Below, piece by piece: positions 54,430 through 64,000 of a DNA stretch of 64,000 nt. Origin of the DNA: Entoloma clypeatum (Eukaryota; Basidiomycota; Agaricomycetes; Agaricales; Entolomataceae); NCBI GenBank assembly GCA_963565915.1, contig OY751489.1, forward strand, positions 3,224,001-3,288,000, in the 5' to 3' direction. The notes below the pieces were generated by a model, which saw nothing but the letters and a program-made list of their open reading frames with translations, had not been told where the DNA came from and did no database searches. The position numbers and the translations under genes are program-made. Numbering within the stretch: position 1 is the stretch's first letter; each line of letters begins with the position of its first letter.

Positions 54430-57400
54430 TTACAAGCGCGATAAGGGGCCTGGCTTAGTTGGTTGAGCGGAGTGGAAGTCCGCTACCGTATCCGCTGCGT
54501 GTTCAAGCTCGGATGTGGGTAACCAAGAAAACTCTTCACTGGTGTCTTCATAACCTAACCAGCGGACGAGGTAAAGGAGTTTGCAGCGTCGTCTTTTATC
54601 GATCTTTGAGTCGACAATTTCCGCAATTTCGTATTCGGTTTCTCCGTCCATCTCGAGCGGAGGCGGAGGAGATTGTATCCGATTTGGAATCTCGTTAGGA
54701 GTTGCTGGTTCGAGCATGGATATGTGGAAGACGGGGTGTATAGCACGCATAGTGTCGGGTAGACGTAGTGTAAAGGAGTGCGTGCCGGGTTGGGCTATGA
54801 TTTCAAATGGGCCAGCATATTTGTCGGATAACTTTTGGGTGGGTCGTGTGGTGCGGAAGAACTTAGCTTTAACAAAGACTTCTTGTCCGACGTGGAGCGG
54901 GGGAGGCGGAGAACGTCGGACGTCCGCAGGGCCTTGATAACATTGTTGTGCCTCTGCGACAGCAGTCTTTAGTTCTTGATGTAATTCATCTAAGTCGACG
55001 ATGTATTGTCGAGCTTTATCGGATGCTAGATCACGTTCCAGATGGAGTGTAATGTCGGGGTGATAACCTTTGTTGGCGAAGAATGGTGATACACCTGTGG
55101 TGGCACTCGGAGTGTTGTTGTAAGCAAACTCCGCAAGCGGAAGCAAAGCGGACCAGTTGTCTTGCTGGTAGTTGCAGAAAATGCGGAGGTATTGTTCGAG
55201 TGTCTGGTTGGTGCGTTCGGTTTGACCATCGCCTTCAGGGTGATATCCAGAAGTGAAGTGAAGTCTCATATCGAGGGCTTTTGCAAGAGAGCGGAAAAAG
55301 CGGGAGACGAATTCAGGTCCGCGATCGGATGTGACATTTTGCGGAACTCCGTGCTTGGAAAAGACGTGAAGAACGAAAAGGTTTGCTAGGTCTTCGGATG
55401 TGCAATTAATGGTGGTAGGGATGAAGATGCCTTGTTTAGTGAGGTGGTCTACAATGACCAGAATCGCATCGGAGCCAGCGGATGTCGGAAGGGGTTCAAT
55501 GAAATCCATGGAAATAGAATGCCAGGGACGTTCAGGAATAGGGAGTTGTTTAAGCAGACCGTAGGGTTTATGACGTTGGGGTTTGGCGCGCATACAAGTG
55601 GTACATGACTTGCAATACTTTTTGACGAAGTCACGCATTCCAGGCCAAGTGTATTCTCGTTGGATAAGACTAATAGTCTTATTTTGACCAGGGTGTCCAG
55701 CGAGGATATGGTCGTGCTTATTGCGGAGGATGCGGAGACGGAGGTCGGATGAGTCGGGAACGTAGATACGTCCATTGTGGAGTAGATAACCTGCTTCATT
55801 CACGATCCAGCGTGGATTAGGATTGTCGAGGAAAGAGGTATAAATGGGATCGGTCGGAAGAGCGGAGAGGATGTCGGAGCGGAGCTGATCCGTATCCATG
55901 ATGATTGTGGCACGGAGGATGGGCGTATATAACTCTGTTGCGCGAAGTGAAGTGGTGAGCTGTTCTTGTGTGAAGATGGGTTTGAAGTTGCTTGGATTGA
56001 CGGACGAATAGTCGCTATTTCCCTCTTTAGGGTAGATGTCCCATCGTCTACTTAAAAGATCGGGCTTCGTACCTAAACGGCCAGGGCGGAAGCGGATGAC
56101 GAGATTGAACTGGCAGAGGTATTCGGACCAACGAGCTTGTCGACGTGATAAAATCTTGGTAGTAGAAAAGTACTCAAGATTTTTGTGGTCCGTTATGACA
56201 TCGATCGGAGCAGCGGAGCCTTCAAGGTAGTGACGCCAAACCTTGAATGCATCGTGGATCGCTAATAGTTCTTTGTCGTGGGTGTCATAGTTTAACTCAG
56301 GAGGTGTAAAGGTGCAGGAGTGGAAAGCGACCGGATGGATTTCGTCGTCGGAGGTGCGGATGGAGAGGATCGCACCCAAAGCGTAGTCGGAGGCATCGGT
56401 TTCGACAATAATAGGGCTGTCGGGAATCCAATGCGTAAGAACAGGTGCCATGGTAAAGGCTTTCTTCAAAGTTTTGAAAGATTCGCGAGCGGAGTCGGAG
56501 AAGTGCCATTGTGTGTTTTTGTGGGTGAGTCAAGTGAGCGGAACGGTGATTTCGGAGTAGTAAGGAATGAATCGTCGATAAAAATTGGCAAAACCTAAGA
56601 AAGACTGAATGTCTTTGACCTTCCTTGGTTCAGGCCAATCTTGAATAATTTTGACTTTCTTATCTGACATGCGGAGGCCTGTCGGAGAGAGGATAAAGCC
56701 AAGGTATTCAACAGTATCCATAGAAAACTCGCATTTGTCTGCGCGTGCGTATAAGCCGTGTTGTCGGAGATGTCGGAGGACTTCGCGGACATGCTTCCGA
56801 TGCTCGGAGGGAGAGTCGGAGTAGATGAGGATGTCGTCGAGATATATGGTAACATACTTATCGAGCAGGTCGTGGAAGATGTCGTTCATGAAGCGTTGAA
56901 AAACGGCTGGGGAGTTGGTGAGTCCAAATGGCATGACAAGCCATTCAAAAGACCCGTAGCGCGTGCGGAAGGCGGTTTTCCATTCATCTCCTTCCGCTAT
57001 GCGGACGAGGTGATAGGCGTGTCGGAGGTCAAGAGCCGTATAAACACTGGCTTTTCCAGCAGTCTGGAGAAGGTCGGATATGAGCGGAAGCGGATATCGG
57101 TCCTTCTTTGAGATTTTGTTAAGACCACGGAAATCGACGCAAAGACGAAGGGAGCCATCCTTTTTATGAACAAAAAGGACGGGAGCACCGTGCGGAGAGG
57201 AAGAGGGTCAGATGAATCCAATGGTGAGGTGTTCGTCAATGAATTCACGGAGGGCATTGAGTTCGGTTTGTGAAAGGGAGTAGATCGGACCGAACGGAGG
57301 AGCGGAGCCCTCTTCAAGTTCGATCTTGAGGTCGTAGGGACGGTGGGGTGGAAGAGTGTCTGCTTTTCCTTTACTGAAGACGTCAGCATAGTCGTGGTAT

Positions 57401-58113
57401 TCTTCGGGTACGTTTGTCAAGTCGGGGGTGTCGGAAGCAGATGCGGAGTGAGCAGAAATGGAGGGAGTCGAAAGGTGAAGTCGAAAGGATTGTGTACCAG
57501 GCAATTTGCATGCCCTCATAAATGCGGCTGTGTTAATGAGTGAAATCTGCGGAGCGGACTGCGGAGGTACGATCGGAGGTTCCGGAGGAGGAAGCGTAGC
57601 TGTCCTACCTTGGGAGGAGGTCGATGTCGATGTCGGAAACGGCTCTTTTTGCATCTGTGGACGGAAAGTGATACTGCCCAATACCCAGTCAATCATAGGA
57701 TTGTGGCGGGTGAGCCAGTTGTATCCAAGAACCACGGAAGAAGCGGAGTCGAGCGGAGTAACATAAAAATCCTGTTCAAAAGATTCACCTGAAGGAAAAC
57801 ATATAGGTATTGTTACAACTTGAGTGATAAACGTGTTAGAAGAACCGTCGAAAAGCTTTAGTTCTAAAGGTGGAATAGCGGAGGTCAGAAGATCATAAGC
57901 GGAGGAAAAGTTATTGTCAATAAAACAGTGAGTAGATCCTGAATCAATAAGTGCTGGGACAGAATCTGAAGAGAAAAAAGAAGATGAGATATTGATACGT
58001 AAAGAGTTCAGATCGGAGAGAGCGGACACGTTAAGTCGGATGGGAGCGGAGGCACGGAGAGAGTCAACGCAGTCCTCAGACCGTGCTTCATGAGGACCAC
58101 TGCCTATTTTTTT
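54430..58113 (-). pseudogene. pol: Family D pol (PR-RT-RH-IN-chromodomain)
   Basis: One frame from the gag frameshift site to 54430 with only two stops, TGA at 57208 and TGA at 56530; the latter is Arg in family A. Protease has LIDSGSTHCFID near 57945; reverse transcriptase has [12 protein letters not shown] and YLDD near 56855; RNase H has ETDASDYALGAIL; integrase has HPGQNKT with CKSCTTC, MDFIEPLP, DRGPEFVSRF and GQTERTNQ; a chromodomain covers about 54620-54470 (YEIAEIVD...LLYLVRWLGYED). Apart from these two codons it looks complete. Confidence 0.93.
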
Positions 58114-59396
58114 GACTCAATCTCCTTACCTTTTTCCTTGGCTTGAGTGCCAACTTGGGCGGCTTTCCCTTTAGCCTTGGAAGCGGAGGAGGTAGACTTG
58201 GGACAGTCCTTGACAGCGTGTCCGACGCTACCGCAGAATAAGCAAAGGTTATTATCGAAACGACGTTTGCGTTCTTGATACGTCAGTTTGCCGTCTTTGC
58301 CTAATTTACTGGAGAGGTTGGGTTTCGGAGCGGATGTGGAAGCGGAAGCGGTAGCGGGAGCGGAGGGTTTGGTTGATGATGTTTGTGGAGTGGATTGGTT
58401 CGGAGCGGATTGTTTCTTGTCGGACTTGGGAGTGGGTTTATCGGTTCTGGATTTCTCTCATTGACGTTCCCAGTAGCGAGCGTCAATAGTATGAGCCGCG
58501 GATCGTAGGTCTGGTAAAGACTTGATCTTGGGTTGTTGGGAGAGGATGTCCTTGATCCGATCTGGAAGTCCGACGTAGTAGCGGTGTCGGAGGGAGTTTT
58601 CATCCCAGTCAGTCTTGGTAGCAAGACGTTGGAATTCAACGTTGTACTTCAATATCTTTTGATTTTCCTTCATCCGTAGGTTGTCCAACTGTTCTTCGGC
58701 TTCGCCCTGAGGGTCAATGGTACCAAACTCGGAGCGGAGAAGTCGGATGAACTCGGGGAAAGAACCCCGCCCATTGGGTTCATCATCGTCTAGAATGAAG
58801 GGTTCAAAAAATTCGAGTGCTGTGCCTCGGAAGTAAGACATGGCAAAGTTGACTTTGGAATGTTCTGAGTCGAAGTTGTCGTTGTCGGAGAAGTAAAGTT
58901 TGCATTGTAAAATGAATGCGGAGAGTTTGCGCGGATCGGATCCGTCGAAGGTATCCGGTTCGTTGGCATACGACTTTTTCTTCTTTGTATCTCGACGTTT
59001 CAACTCTTTGGTCATGAGCAGAATGGCTTCAGCTAGATTGGGTTCCTGATCTGGATTGGAATCGGAGTCGTCCAAATCTCCATGTAAACTACCGTCGGAA
59101 GGAGGAGGAGATCCTCCTGGAGGTCCGCCAAATAAGCCAGAATTTAGAGGTGCGGAGGGTTCCGTTGGTGGGTTTAGTGGAGGACTGGCAGGAAGTGGTG
59201 GGAGCTGAGAGTCGGAAGAAGGCAGAGGAACAGATGGTCCGGGGGTAGGAGCGGATGATGATGCTGTGGCTCCTCGAGGGGTAATGGTTACATTGCATGT
59301 TCCTCGAAGAAAAGCAGAGCGTGGTGTGGAGGATGAACGTTCTGCTGCTGCACGAGCAGTCCTAGTTGTTCGAACTGTATTACGGGTTTGAGACAT
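58104..59396 (-). pseudogene. gag: Family D gag
   Basis: 431 codons from ATG 59396 (MSQTRNTVRT; the frame extends further up without an ATG). One TGA at 58460-58458, where family A gag has Arg (WERQ-R-EKSR). Gag domain in the middle (DTFDGSDPRKLSAFI, FPEFIRLLRSEFG), Ser/Pro-rich linker, one CCHC knuckle (CLFCGSVGHAVKDC, near 58230). It ends SKK-TAG after seven adenines. Confidence 0.88.
58107..58113 (-). promoter_or_regulatory. Candidate -1 frameshift site, family D
   Basis: On the minus strand A AAA AAA directly precedes the gag TAG (58106-58104), in the correct phase. The -1 frame runs straight into pol. Confidence 0.65.
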
Positions 59397-59434
59397 GTGG
59401 GTAGAGGTTGTTGGGTAAATCAAAGAATGGTGGT

Positions 59435-59445
59435 AGTTCAAATAT
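59435..59445 (-). promoter_or_regulatory. Self-complementary primer binding site, family D
   Basis: Minus-strand atatttgaact lies 2 nt inside the 5' LTR border and is complementary to agttcaaatat in the LTR (plus 59702-59712), 33 nt downstream of tataaata (59738-59745). Confidence 0.7.
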
Positions 59446-59447
59446 AC

Positions 59448-59990
59448 TGTCACGTAGCATGTTTCTCAACGTCGGAAAACGTCGGACGAGTCGGAGCGGA
59501 GTAGCGGAGGAGCGGAATGCGGTAAGTGCAACGTTGGCAGAAAGGACCTGGCTTCAACTTGTGCGTTGCGCCCCACTCTTTGATGTGGTCCTCGATTTCG
59601 GATTGGCGGATGTCGGATGAGCGGATGAGCAGATGAGCGGAGGTGACGGAGAGAATGCTCAAAGGCAAGTAGAGACGGATGCGAATGAGGTATAACGTAT
59701 GATATTTGAACTGAGGTTCTATGACAGGTTTGTACACTATTTATAGTAGACTAGAATGATCAGCATTACTATAAGTGATGTGCAGATATCGGAGTTGACC
59801 ATCGGAACATTCGGAGTACAGAGAGTAACAAATGAAAAGTGAACAACATATGTCTACTTGTAAGTATGGTTGAGATGTTACGTAGTAGAAGTATATTCAA
59901 TATAAATAGAATGTTGTTGGAGCGGATGTCGGAGCGGATGAAATGTCGGAGTCGTCGGATAAGTCGGATGTGAATCGTATGGTTATGACA
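59448..59990 (-). repeat. Family D 5' LTR
   Basis: A 543-bp LTR; compared base by base with 52747-53289 it shows six substitutions and no indel. Confidence 0.95.
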
Positions 59991-60102
59991 AACAGTACCG
60001 ACCTCATCAGTCAAACACACACTGAGTTCCCCACTCTAGTCCACTTCTCTGCCCAGTATAGCCTCCCCATTCTTCTTCTACCTCTCAACCATCCTCGCCA
60101 CC

Positions 60103-60474
60103 ATGTCTAACACCACCACTACCTCCACTTCCACTGCTGACATCAATGCCGCCATTGCCACCCTCATGAATGATGCACTCTCCATGAGAGACCAAATCCA
60201 TGCCCTTGAAACTTCCCTTGCCGATCTCCTTCATTGCCAGATGCATATCTGGCTTCACTCGCTGTCCAACCTCCCCGTTGCCCCAAGTTCCGAGGAGAAA
60301 CAAATTCTCGGAAATTACACCAGCACCCTCATCATTGAAAATTGACGCATTCAGCTGGCTATCAAAGGCCTCAAGCTCGCCATTGCCATCAACGAGGAGC
60401 TGATATATGATTGGAGCCTCAAGGAGAGTCCGAACTGGTCTGACCCCAACAACAATGAGGGATGGGGACAGTGA
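60103..60474 (+). pseudogene. B3 ORF3 with TGA
   Basis: Second copy of the family B third ORF, 123 codons plus stop. Codon 81 is TGA (60343-60345) where B1 has CGA in ENRRIRL; the rest stays in frame to TGA 60472-60474. Conservation outside that codon supports a once-functional protein. Confidence 0.8.
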
Positions 60475-60508
60475 CTCTGTGAGGACACAGAGCTTGAAGG
60501 GGGGAACA

Positions 60509-60877
60509 TGTTACAGACTCTACGGTATGAGGACCACATCATATCTTTTACCTATCATCCGAATGCGGCACCCTCTTACGAACTTACTATGTCTAATGTC
60601 TACTTTCGCAACCTTCGATTCCCAGTCTGACTCACTATCTTACTTCATCATCCCCTTTAATATACTTTGCTCCCACGCTGATTTGCTTTCCGCAGTTGCC
60701 TTACTCATGCGCACTGCCTTCCGCAGTACTGACTCATCCGCTATCGCCTATAGTCAGTACCTATATAAACCTAGTGTACTGTAGTAGATTCCTTAGATTT
60801 AGCAATCACATTGCTCTCCGTCTTTCCACTTCCTGCATATTCTGCCCGAACCTTGGAATGGTTTGTTAAGCATAACA
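60509..60877 (+). repeat. B3 3' LTR
   Basis: A 369-bp B LTR, preceded by gaaggggggaaca (plus-strand primer site) and followed by duplication acaca. Confidence 0.92.
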
Positions 60878-61029
60878 ACACACCCCCTCCTGCATGTTGC
60901 ACAGCAGCTGGGCGCACACCTTGGTGGCTTGGCAGATGGTAAGCCCCACTACCATGTGAAGACAATAACATCATTAACAGACCTGCATGCGTGAGATGTG
61001 AAGACAAACTGTGAGCCTCATGCCGCATC

Positions 61030-61085
61030 TCACGCCCCAGGCTGCCCCTCATGCCCAACGGCCTCCAGTCATGACCCCTCATGTC
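61030..61085 (+). repeat. Minisatellite remnant
   Basis: Units of the 20-bp minisatellite (CCCCTCATGCCCAACGGCC), continued at 61545-61675 on the other side of the T2 MITE. Confidence 0.65.
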
Positions 61086-61087
61086 TA

Positions 61088-61543
61088 GTGTTTAAAAGTT
61101 AGGTTAAGTGACTGCCAATTAACTGTAACCTGACTGAACTGTGACCAGTCTTAACTGTGACTGTCACCAACCACACCACCAGTTACGACCAGTTAAGGTT
61201 GCAGTTAAGCTCCAAGCTGCAACTTTCATTAACTGGTTCTAACTGATTGACAAAAGCTTGATTGTTGACTAGTTGTTGTGCTTAACTATAGAGTATTACT
61301 GCTCTAGTAGATAGAAAATGCAATTACACATCAAACTAGACTCTAAAGAATAAGTTTATCTTATATTGTTATCACATTAACCAGTTTTAACCAGTTATGA
61401 CTGGTTAAGCCAGTTAGGATCAGTTAAGGTTAGGACCAGTCACAGTTACAGTTAAGAAGAATTTGGGAATTTCTGCGACTGATATCAGTTGCAGTTAAGC
61501 CAAAAAGTGTCCATTAACCTAACCTAACCTAACTTCAAAAGAC
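61088..61543. mobile_element. MITE T2 (TA target site)
   Basis: A 456-bp element flanked by TA, ends GTGTTTAAAAGTTAGGTTA and TAACCTAACTTCAAAAGAC. The interior is full of AACCAGTT and AGTTAAGG subterminal repeats. Its plan resembles the T1 MITEs but its sequence differs. It splits a minisatellite array. Confidence 0.75.
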
Positions 61544-61544
61544 T

Positions 61545-61675
61545 ACTCGTATCCAATGGCCGCCCCTCATATTCAACGGCCGCCCCTCATGCCCAATGGC
61601 CATCCCTCACACCCCAGGCTGTTCCTCGTATCCAACAGCCGCCCCTCATATTCAATGGCCGTCCCTCATGCCCCA
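61545..61675 (+). repeat. Minisatellite remnant
   Basis: About six units of ATGGCCGCCCCTCATATTCA type, the same family as at 38-41 kb. Confidence 0.7.
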
Positions 61676-62148
61676 TGCTATGGGTTCATGTTGGTCCTTT
61701 TCCCAAACTGAACCTTGACCAGTTTAGAAGAGAGGCAAGGGGTTCCAAGAGATGTGCCAGCTGTGAGATGGGACTGATGCAAAGGATGGCCCATTTGACA
61801 CCAAATGATATATATATATATGTGTGTTACCATGAATGCTACTTTTGGTTTTTTTCTGTTGTGCTACTTTTATTTGGATGACCTACTTTGAATCAACTTG
61901 GACCACTTGATGCTGAATTCCCCAAGTAGCTCAAAGGCAGAAAAATCTTCAAGTAGCTTCAAGTAACATCAAGTGGAGACCCATTTTGCTGATGGCAACT
62001 ACCATACTACAAGGTGCTACAAGGTGCTACATTGCTATATGTTGCTACAGCCCTCTACCATGCTATATTACTAATCAACTACCATGCTACAGAACACTAC
62101 AATTGTCTACCATACTATGGGACACTACCAGGCGCTACAAATTTGGGG
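61676..62148. other. No gene; TGCTAC-rich repeats
   Basis: 61985-62148 contains many TGCTAC/CTACCA words, the inverse of the 47.1-kb repeats. No gene recognised. Confidence 0.4.
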
Positions 62149-62156
62149 ATGTTTGC

Positions 62157-62887
62157 CAAGGGGGTGGCGGAACAGAAAAAATATACCAGAGGTTGAACTT
62201 TTTTTTTCGGGCCCCAGGGACCCCCCCCCCCCCCACATCCCCGTTCTTCCTAATTTAGTATGTTGTACTCACGCATATATGTTTTTCCAAGAATAAATGA
62301 CATGAAAAACAAAAAAAAAACCATAAGTGCACGACGGGGAGCAGAAATGTATTGCCTGGCCACCTCTCATTCCACACCGACCCAGTCCCCACCCGCACCT
62401 AGCCATCATGCCCATTCACCATCCTCAACTCCTCACAGACGGCACACACAACCCTCCTGTGTTGGGTTCACTCTGCCTGAGGGGATGCTGTGGGTCAAGG
62501 CCATCCCACCCCCAGTCATGCACAACGCGAGGGAGCCGGTCCCCAACTCATGTGCGTGTGGGTCTCTGACAAGGTGCCGGCGGGGTCGTCCATGACATGG
62601 GAGCTGGAGAGGGTTGGGCCGAGGAGATGCCATCATGCACAATGTTGCGAAGGAGCTGATCCCCAATGTGCATGTGTGGGTCTCTGACAAGGTGCCGGCA
62701 GGGTGGAGCACAGAAGAACCATTGACAGGTGCCGGTGAGCACCTGCGGGCTGGGCAAAGGGTTCAGTGGTTGTGTGGGACTGCCATTTTTGATAAGATTA
62801 TGTCATAATTCGGGGTGTGCAACTTTTTTTTTTCCCCGGGTGGTACCCTCACCCCAGGTCCGGGATTCCAGTTCCGCCACCCCCTTG
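62157..62887. mobile_element. Non-autonomous hAT-like element
   Basis: A 731-bp element with exact 17-bp inverted ends CAAGGGGGTGGCGGAAC and 8-bp flanks atgtttgc / atatttgc (one mismatch). CAAGG-type ends and an 8-bp duplication fit the hAT superfamily. The interior has two units of a tandem repeat of about 118 bp (62517 and 62635). No transposase. Confidence 0.78.
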
Positions 62888-63005
62888 ATATTTGCTACCA
62901 TCAAAATCTGGGTTTGCTGATTAGTACTCTGAACACTTGGGGTACTATAGAATGCTGTAGTAGATACTTGCATATTATGACATAATATATATGCTATCAC
63001 TATTA

Positions 63006-63333
63006 CTGTACTATTACGACTGGGTGTTCAGTCACGTGTCACACACCCTGATGAACCAGACACTTTTGGCTCAATGTAACAGTCACACTAGGTTGATGAA
63101 CACTTCCAGAAATGGTCACAAGTCATGAAATAGTCAATTTTTCTTCCCCTTCGGGGTTGCATGTCAAAATAACTGTAATTTAGAGTTAAAATCATCAAAT
63201 GAGCCATACTCTGCCCGAATATTGCCTATATGTGGCATACTCTGTCACAGATGCACACTAATGAACACTTTGTCACAGATCACCACGGGTTTTGAACCCT
63301 CAGAATAATGAACACCCGGTCGTAATAGTACAG
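63006..63333. mobile_element. MITE, 328 bp (TA target site)
   Basis: Inverted ends of 25 bp (CTGTACTATTACGAC at the left, one internal mismatch to the right end), flanked by TA at 63004-63005 and 63334-63335. No ORF. Confidence 0.75.
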
Positions 63334-63335
63334 TA

Positions 63336-63815
63336 CATTACTACAGGGCTTTGAATACTATGCCGAAGTACAGTACACTACAGCAGTTCAGAGTAGTTCT
63401 AAAGTGAGGAAGTTTGTTACAGTTTGCTACTAGTACAGCATGGTTATGGCCCAATCAGGATTTGCTGATGCAGGTTACCTTTGTTGTTAGCAGCATCCAA
63501 ACAAGAGGCCTCTGAGCAAAGCTTTTACATCTGATTAGGATCACCACATAATTTGTACTTGAACTTTTCACCATTATTACATATTTGAAAGACTTAAACA
63601 TATGTGGCAGTCTGTTTCTGAAGAGACTGCATTATGATTTCTTACCAGAGGCCAACAGAAGTCTAACAACTGATCAACTCCACCTGGAAAAACCAGCCCA
63701 AACTCAAGTTCATATTTTTATTCCCAACCTTTGGATAGAGTCAAACATACTATATATATATAATGTACAATTTCTGTTGAGCACACAACGGCACGCAATG
63801 CATGCCCCTTCATTA
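63336..63815. other. No gene recognised
   Basis: AT-rich intergenic sequence; tatatatata near 63751. Confidence 0.35.
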
Positions 63816-64000
63816 TTAATTTACCAAGTCCATGCCAGCGTCCATTTCCTCCAGAAACTCCGCAAACTCAGGCTCCGCGCAACCCAACAAGCGACGGAAA
63901 AGTTGACCAAATTGAGTGTCGAACCCTTGAAGAACGGGATATGTGCTCGAGCTATGCCCACGTATATTGAGACAATATCGTATCGGCTCCTTTTCATCTC
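63816..64000 (-). CDS. Possible 3' end of a gene, partial
   Basis: On the minus strand one frame is open from the window edge to TAA at 63816-63818 (60 residues visible). The end, EFAEFLEEMDAGMDLVN, is acidic and helical; upstream it reads IRYCLNIRGHSSS. Composition looks protein-like, but the family is not recognisable and the stretch is short, so this is tentative. Confidence 0.35.
   Translation of the reverse strand, partial: DEKEPIRYCLNIRGHSSSTYPVLQGFDTQFGQLFRRLLGCAEPEFAEFLEEMDAGMDLVN

Larger units (their letters stand above)
52747..59990 (-). mobile_element. Ty3/gypsy chromovirus, family D
   Basis: A 7,244-bp element on the minus strand, LTRs 543 bp each, target duplication aacag (52742-52746, 59991-59995). 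Six LTR differences, all CpG versus TpG/CpA. Gag and pol each keep one frame, broken by three TGA codons in total. A spliced antisense gene lies between pol and the 3' LTR. Related to family A in gag, pol, antisense gene and primer site. Confidence 0.96.
48125..60877 (+). mobile_element. Family B gypsy copy B3, split by D
   Basis: Flanked by target duplication acaca (48120-48124, 60878-60882). The 5' LTR is reduced to its first about 75 bp and joined by deletion to gag near 48200. Gag, pol and ORF3 follow in order, with D inserted between pol and ORF3 and duplication aacag around D. The 3' LTR is 60509-60877. It shares a 1-nt deletion and a TGA with B1. Confidence 0.9.

Noticed and set aside
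54430..59396. TGA recoding as Arg (alternative code) to explain the many in-frame TGA codons
   Set aside because: The LTRs show the same CpG transitions outside coding sequence, other elements also have TAG/TAA and frameshifts, and the intact ORFs end in TGA, TAG or TAA. Decay explains it better.
61518..61540. Telomere-like TTAGG repeat
   Set aside because: Only a few units of TAACC and they form part of the T2 MITE terminal repeat.

Overview
This window looks like a fungal chromosome, most likely an agaricomycete basidiomycete. The evidence is a degenerate Plavaka-type (CACTA superfamily) transposase, several chromodomain Ty3/gypsy families (chromoviruses), and GT-AG introns of only about 49-56 bp. 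No conserved single-copy host gene is certain. Almost all recognisable coding sequence belongs to transposable elements, and much of it is nested.

Layout. 1-2137: unclassified repeats, including three tandem intron-like modules. 2138-8381: a three-level nest, small MITE F1 > solo LTR of gypsy family D > young Ty1/copia element (2417-7963). 8500-10134: small MITEs and solo LTR-like element E1. 10256-18642: gypsy family A (+) with E2 inserted in its integrase. 19168-34594: an old family-B gypsy (+, copy B2) containing family C (-, 19898-33388), whose left LTR contains family B copy B1 (-, 20128-26651). 34595-36026: a B LTR piece holding a solo A LTR that holds a solo B LTR. 36027-42858: a 356-bp inverted repeat pair, a dispersed 20-bp minisatellite and G-rich tandem repeats. 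42859-48124: a possible spliced pseudogene and the Plavaka pseudogene, both cut by or next to MITEs. 48125-60877: family B copy B3 (+) containing family D (-, 52747-59990). 60878-64000: more MITEs (TA-type, hAT-type), minisatellite remnants and possibly the 3' end of a gene entering from the right edge.

Insertion boundaries are well supported. Exact 5-bp target duplications are visible for copia (cctat), solo D (caggg), A (tcaga), B1 (ctcta), C (cagac), B3 (acaca), D (aacag), E1 (tgcac), E2 (gttcg) and a solo B LTR (cttgc).

The four gypsy families share two themes. First, each starts its internal region, 2 nt after the 5' LTR, with a 10-11 nt block complementary to a segment of its own LTR lying 32-35 nt downstream of a TATA box. 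This is the arrangement expected for Tf1-like self-priming. Second, each carries an extra gene between pol and the 3' LTR: a small possibly coiled-coil ORF (B, sense), a Cys/His-rich ORF (C, sense), and, in A and D, an antisense intron-containing gene whose cysteines have exact Gal4-type Zn2Cys6 spacing. The antisense zinc-cluster gene is the most interesting candidate for an undescribed system.

Inactivation is dominated by TGA stops at arginine codons, and all six LTR-LTR differences in D are at CpG sites. This suggests decay through cytosine methylation.
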